Below, piece by piece: positions 4,178-5,099 of a stretch of DNA of 5,099 bases. A program made the translations under genes and the position numbers. The stretch is from the NCBI GenBank assembly GCA_900313765.1, contig OMSN01000256.1, positions 1 to 5,099 of the forward strand, read 5' to 3'. Positions within the stretch are counted from its first letter, which is position 1. Every line of letters starts with the position of its first letter. Source of the DNA: an uncultured Eubacteriales bacterium. Lineage in GTDB: Bacteria; Bacillota; Clostridia; Lachnospirales; Lachnospiraceae. Under the pieces are notes generated by a model that was not told where the DNA came from, ran no database searches, and worked only from the letters and a program-made list of their open reading frames with translations.

Positions 4178-5099
4178 TTATTCGGAGCGCATGCTGACCC
4201 GAAGAAGCCTCGCGCTGTAAGGTTCATCGAGAGTTACACGGATCGTGGAAGCGTCCTTGTCATAGGAGATCTTCTGCGGCGATCCGGACGGAAAGACAAC
4301 CCGGACGTCTGCATTTTCCTTGTCAGGAAGTGCATAGGGCAGTTCGACGGTTTCTTCTTCGGATTCGCAGCGCCATACAGCAATCAGGTCGTCACCGTGT
4401 CCGCGGTCTGTTTCCGGGGGCAGGTGCAGGCCAAAACAGACCCAGCCATCCTCGTAATCAGCAAGTCCAAGGGGCCAGAAGGGAAGGGCATCCCGTATCT
4501 GATGGCGGATGCTCTTGTAGTAGGAGAGTCCTTCCCTGACAAGATCGAAGCGAGTCTCATCCAGGTCGGCCAGATGACCGCTCTGGTGGATTCGCAGCAG
4601 CATGGCACTTACCAGGTTGAAGACACATTCCCGGATATCACCTCCGGCCAGCGGATAAGACCACACGGCTGCCTGCTCCGGAGTCAGGGCCATAGGCGCG
4701 TTGGCTGCGATGACCGGATAGCGCCGGTAATCTTCATTGTCACTGGTAGACTGGATCGGATAGAGGGATAGCATGGCATAATCCATGCGAAGTCCCCCGC
4801 TGGAACAGTTCTCGATCACCAGGTCCGGATAGCGGCGGAAGGTATCCGCAAGCCAGGACAGATAAGCGCGATTGTGGGCAAGAAGTCCCTCGCCGGCGCT
4901 CTCACAGTGGCCGGTGGTTCCGATCCCGGGTTCGATATTGTAATCCATCTTGATATAGCCGGCGCCGTACTCTTCAACGAGCCGGCTTATGATACGATCG
5001 GCGTGTTCCCTTACTTCAGGGTTGGAGAAGTCCAGCTGATAACGGCTGCGATCGACGATCCGCCTGCCATGGCGGGTGAAGAACCAGCTGTCCGGAAGT
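4178..5099 (-). CDS. GH36-type alpha-galactosidase, C-terminal part (5' end beyond the window)
   Basis: This encodes about 306 residues of a clan GH-D retaining alpha-galactosidase, which removes terminal alpha-galactose from raffinose-type sugars, galactomannan fragments or galactosides. Reading in from the window edge (LPDSWFF...), the line YQLDFSNPEVREHADRII is a typical GH36 block. It is followed by YGAGYIKMDYN, where the Asp (codon 4945-4943) is the expected nucleophile, and ENCSSGGLRMDYAML, where the Asp after R-M (codon 4783-4781) is the expected acid/base. SDNEDYRRYP and PMALTPEQAAVWSYPL continue the barrel, and roughly the last 85 residues form the C-terminal beta domain ending in MRSE. 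GH36 proteins are commonly about 700 residues, so over half is missing on the right. The ATG at 4948 is the internal Met of KMDYN, not a start: the frame is open through 5099. Many family members have KWDYN or KWDMN here, so KMDYN marks a subgroup and the exact specificity is open. Confidence 0.9.
   Translation of the reverse strand, partial: LPDSWFFTRHGRRIVDRSRYQLDFSNPEVREHADRIISRLVEEYGAGYIKMDYNIEPGIGTTGHCESAGEGLLAHNRAYLSWLADTFRRYPDLVIENCSSGGLRMDYAMLSLYPIQSTSDNEDYRRYPVIAANAPMALTPEQAAVWSYPLAGGDIRECVFNLVSAMLLRIHQSGHLADLDETRFDLVREGLSYYKSIRHQIRDALPFWPLGLADYEDGWVCFGLHLPPETDRGHGDDLIAVWRCESEEETVELPYALPDKENADVRVVFPSGSPQKISYDKDASTIRVTLDEPYSARLLRVSMRSE

Noticed and set aside
4397..4771. 124-codon + strand frame opposite the GH36 gene
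   Set aside because: It lies entirely antisense to the GH36 catalytic region and has no motif of its own.

Overview
The window looks like a carbohydrate-utilisation locus from a low-to-mid GC Firmicute, most likely a gut or rumen Lachnospiraceae-type bacterium. This is inferred from the style of the GH3, GH36 and ribose-type ABC genes and from a strong AAGGAGG ribosome binding site; no rRNA or other definitive marker is present. Base composition and codon use look uniform, and I see no mobile element, tRNA, CRISPR array or riboswitch.

Layout. (1) 1-556, + strand: the C-terminal half of a ribose-type (RbsC/BPD_transp_2) ABC sugar permease. Its first 18 codons (2-55) do not look like a permease. 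They read as the CarD-like RNA-polymerase-interacting segment of the transcription-repair coupling factor Mfd, joined in frame. (2) 626-1585, +: a secreted type-1 periplasmic-binding-protein-family sugar-binding protein, with a Sec signal peptide but no lipobox cysteine. (3) 1586-1695: an intergenic stretch with a 12-bp AT-rich palindrome and a perfect 10-bp stem hairpin. (4) 1696-4114, +: a three-domain GH3 beta-glycosidase interrupted exactly at the barrel/sandwich domain boundary by a 19-bp imperfect tandem duplication (2822-2859). The duplication shifts the frame and splits the gene into overlapping N-terminal (1696-2859) and C-terminal (2837-4114) reading frames. (5) 4096-4128: a terminator overlapping the GH3 stop codon. 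(6) 4178-5099, - strand: the C-terminal part of a GH36-type alpha-galactosidase that runs off the window end, convergent with GH3.

How it works together (inference): the binding protein and permease, with an ATPase presumably encoded further upstream, would import a small sugar or oligosaccharide. GH3 and GH36, neither showing a visible signal peptide (the GH36 N-terminus is missing), would remove beta-linked and alpha-galactosyl residues in the cytoplasm.

The two most notable things are sequence discontinuities: the Mfd/permease junction at the left edge and the GH3 duplication. The two copies of the duplication differ only at two third-codon positions that are synonymous in the restored GH3 frame. 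That pattern is what two diverged alleles of the same locus would look like if joined out of register. It could come from strain-mixed assembly or real recombination. I see no evidence of a wholly new system here.
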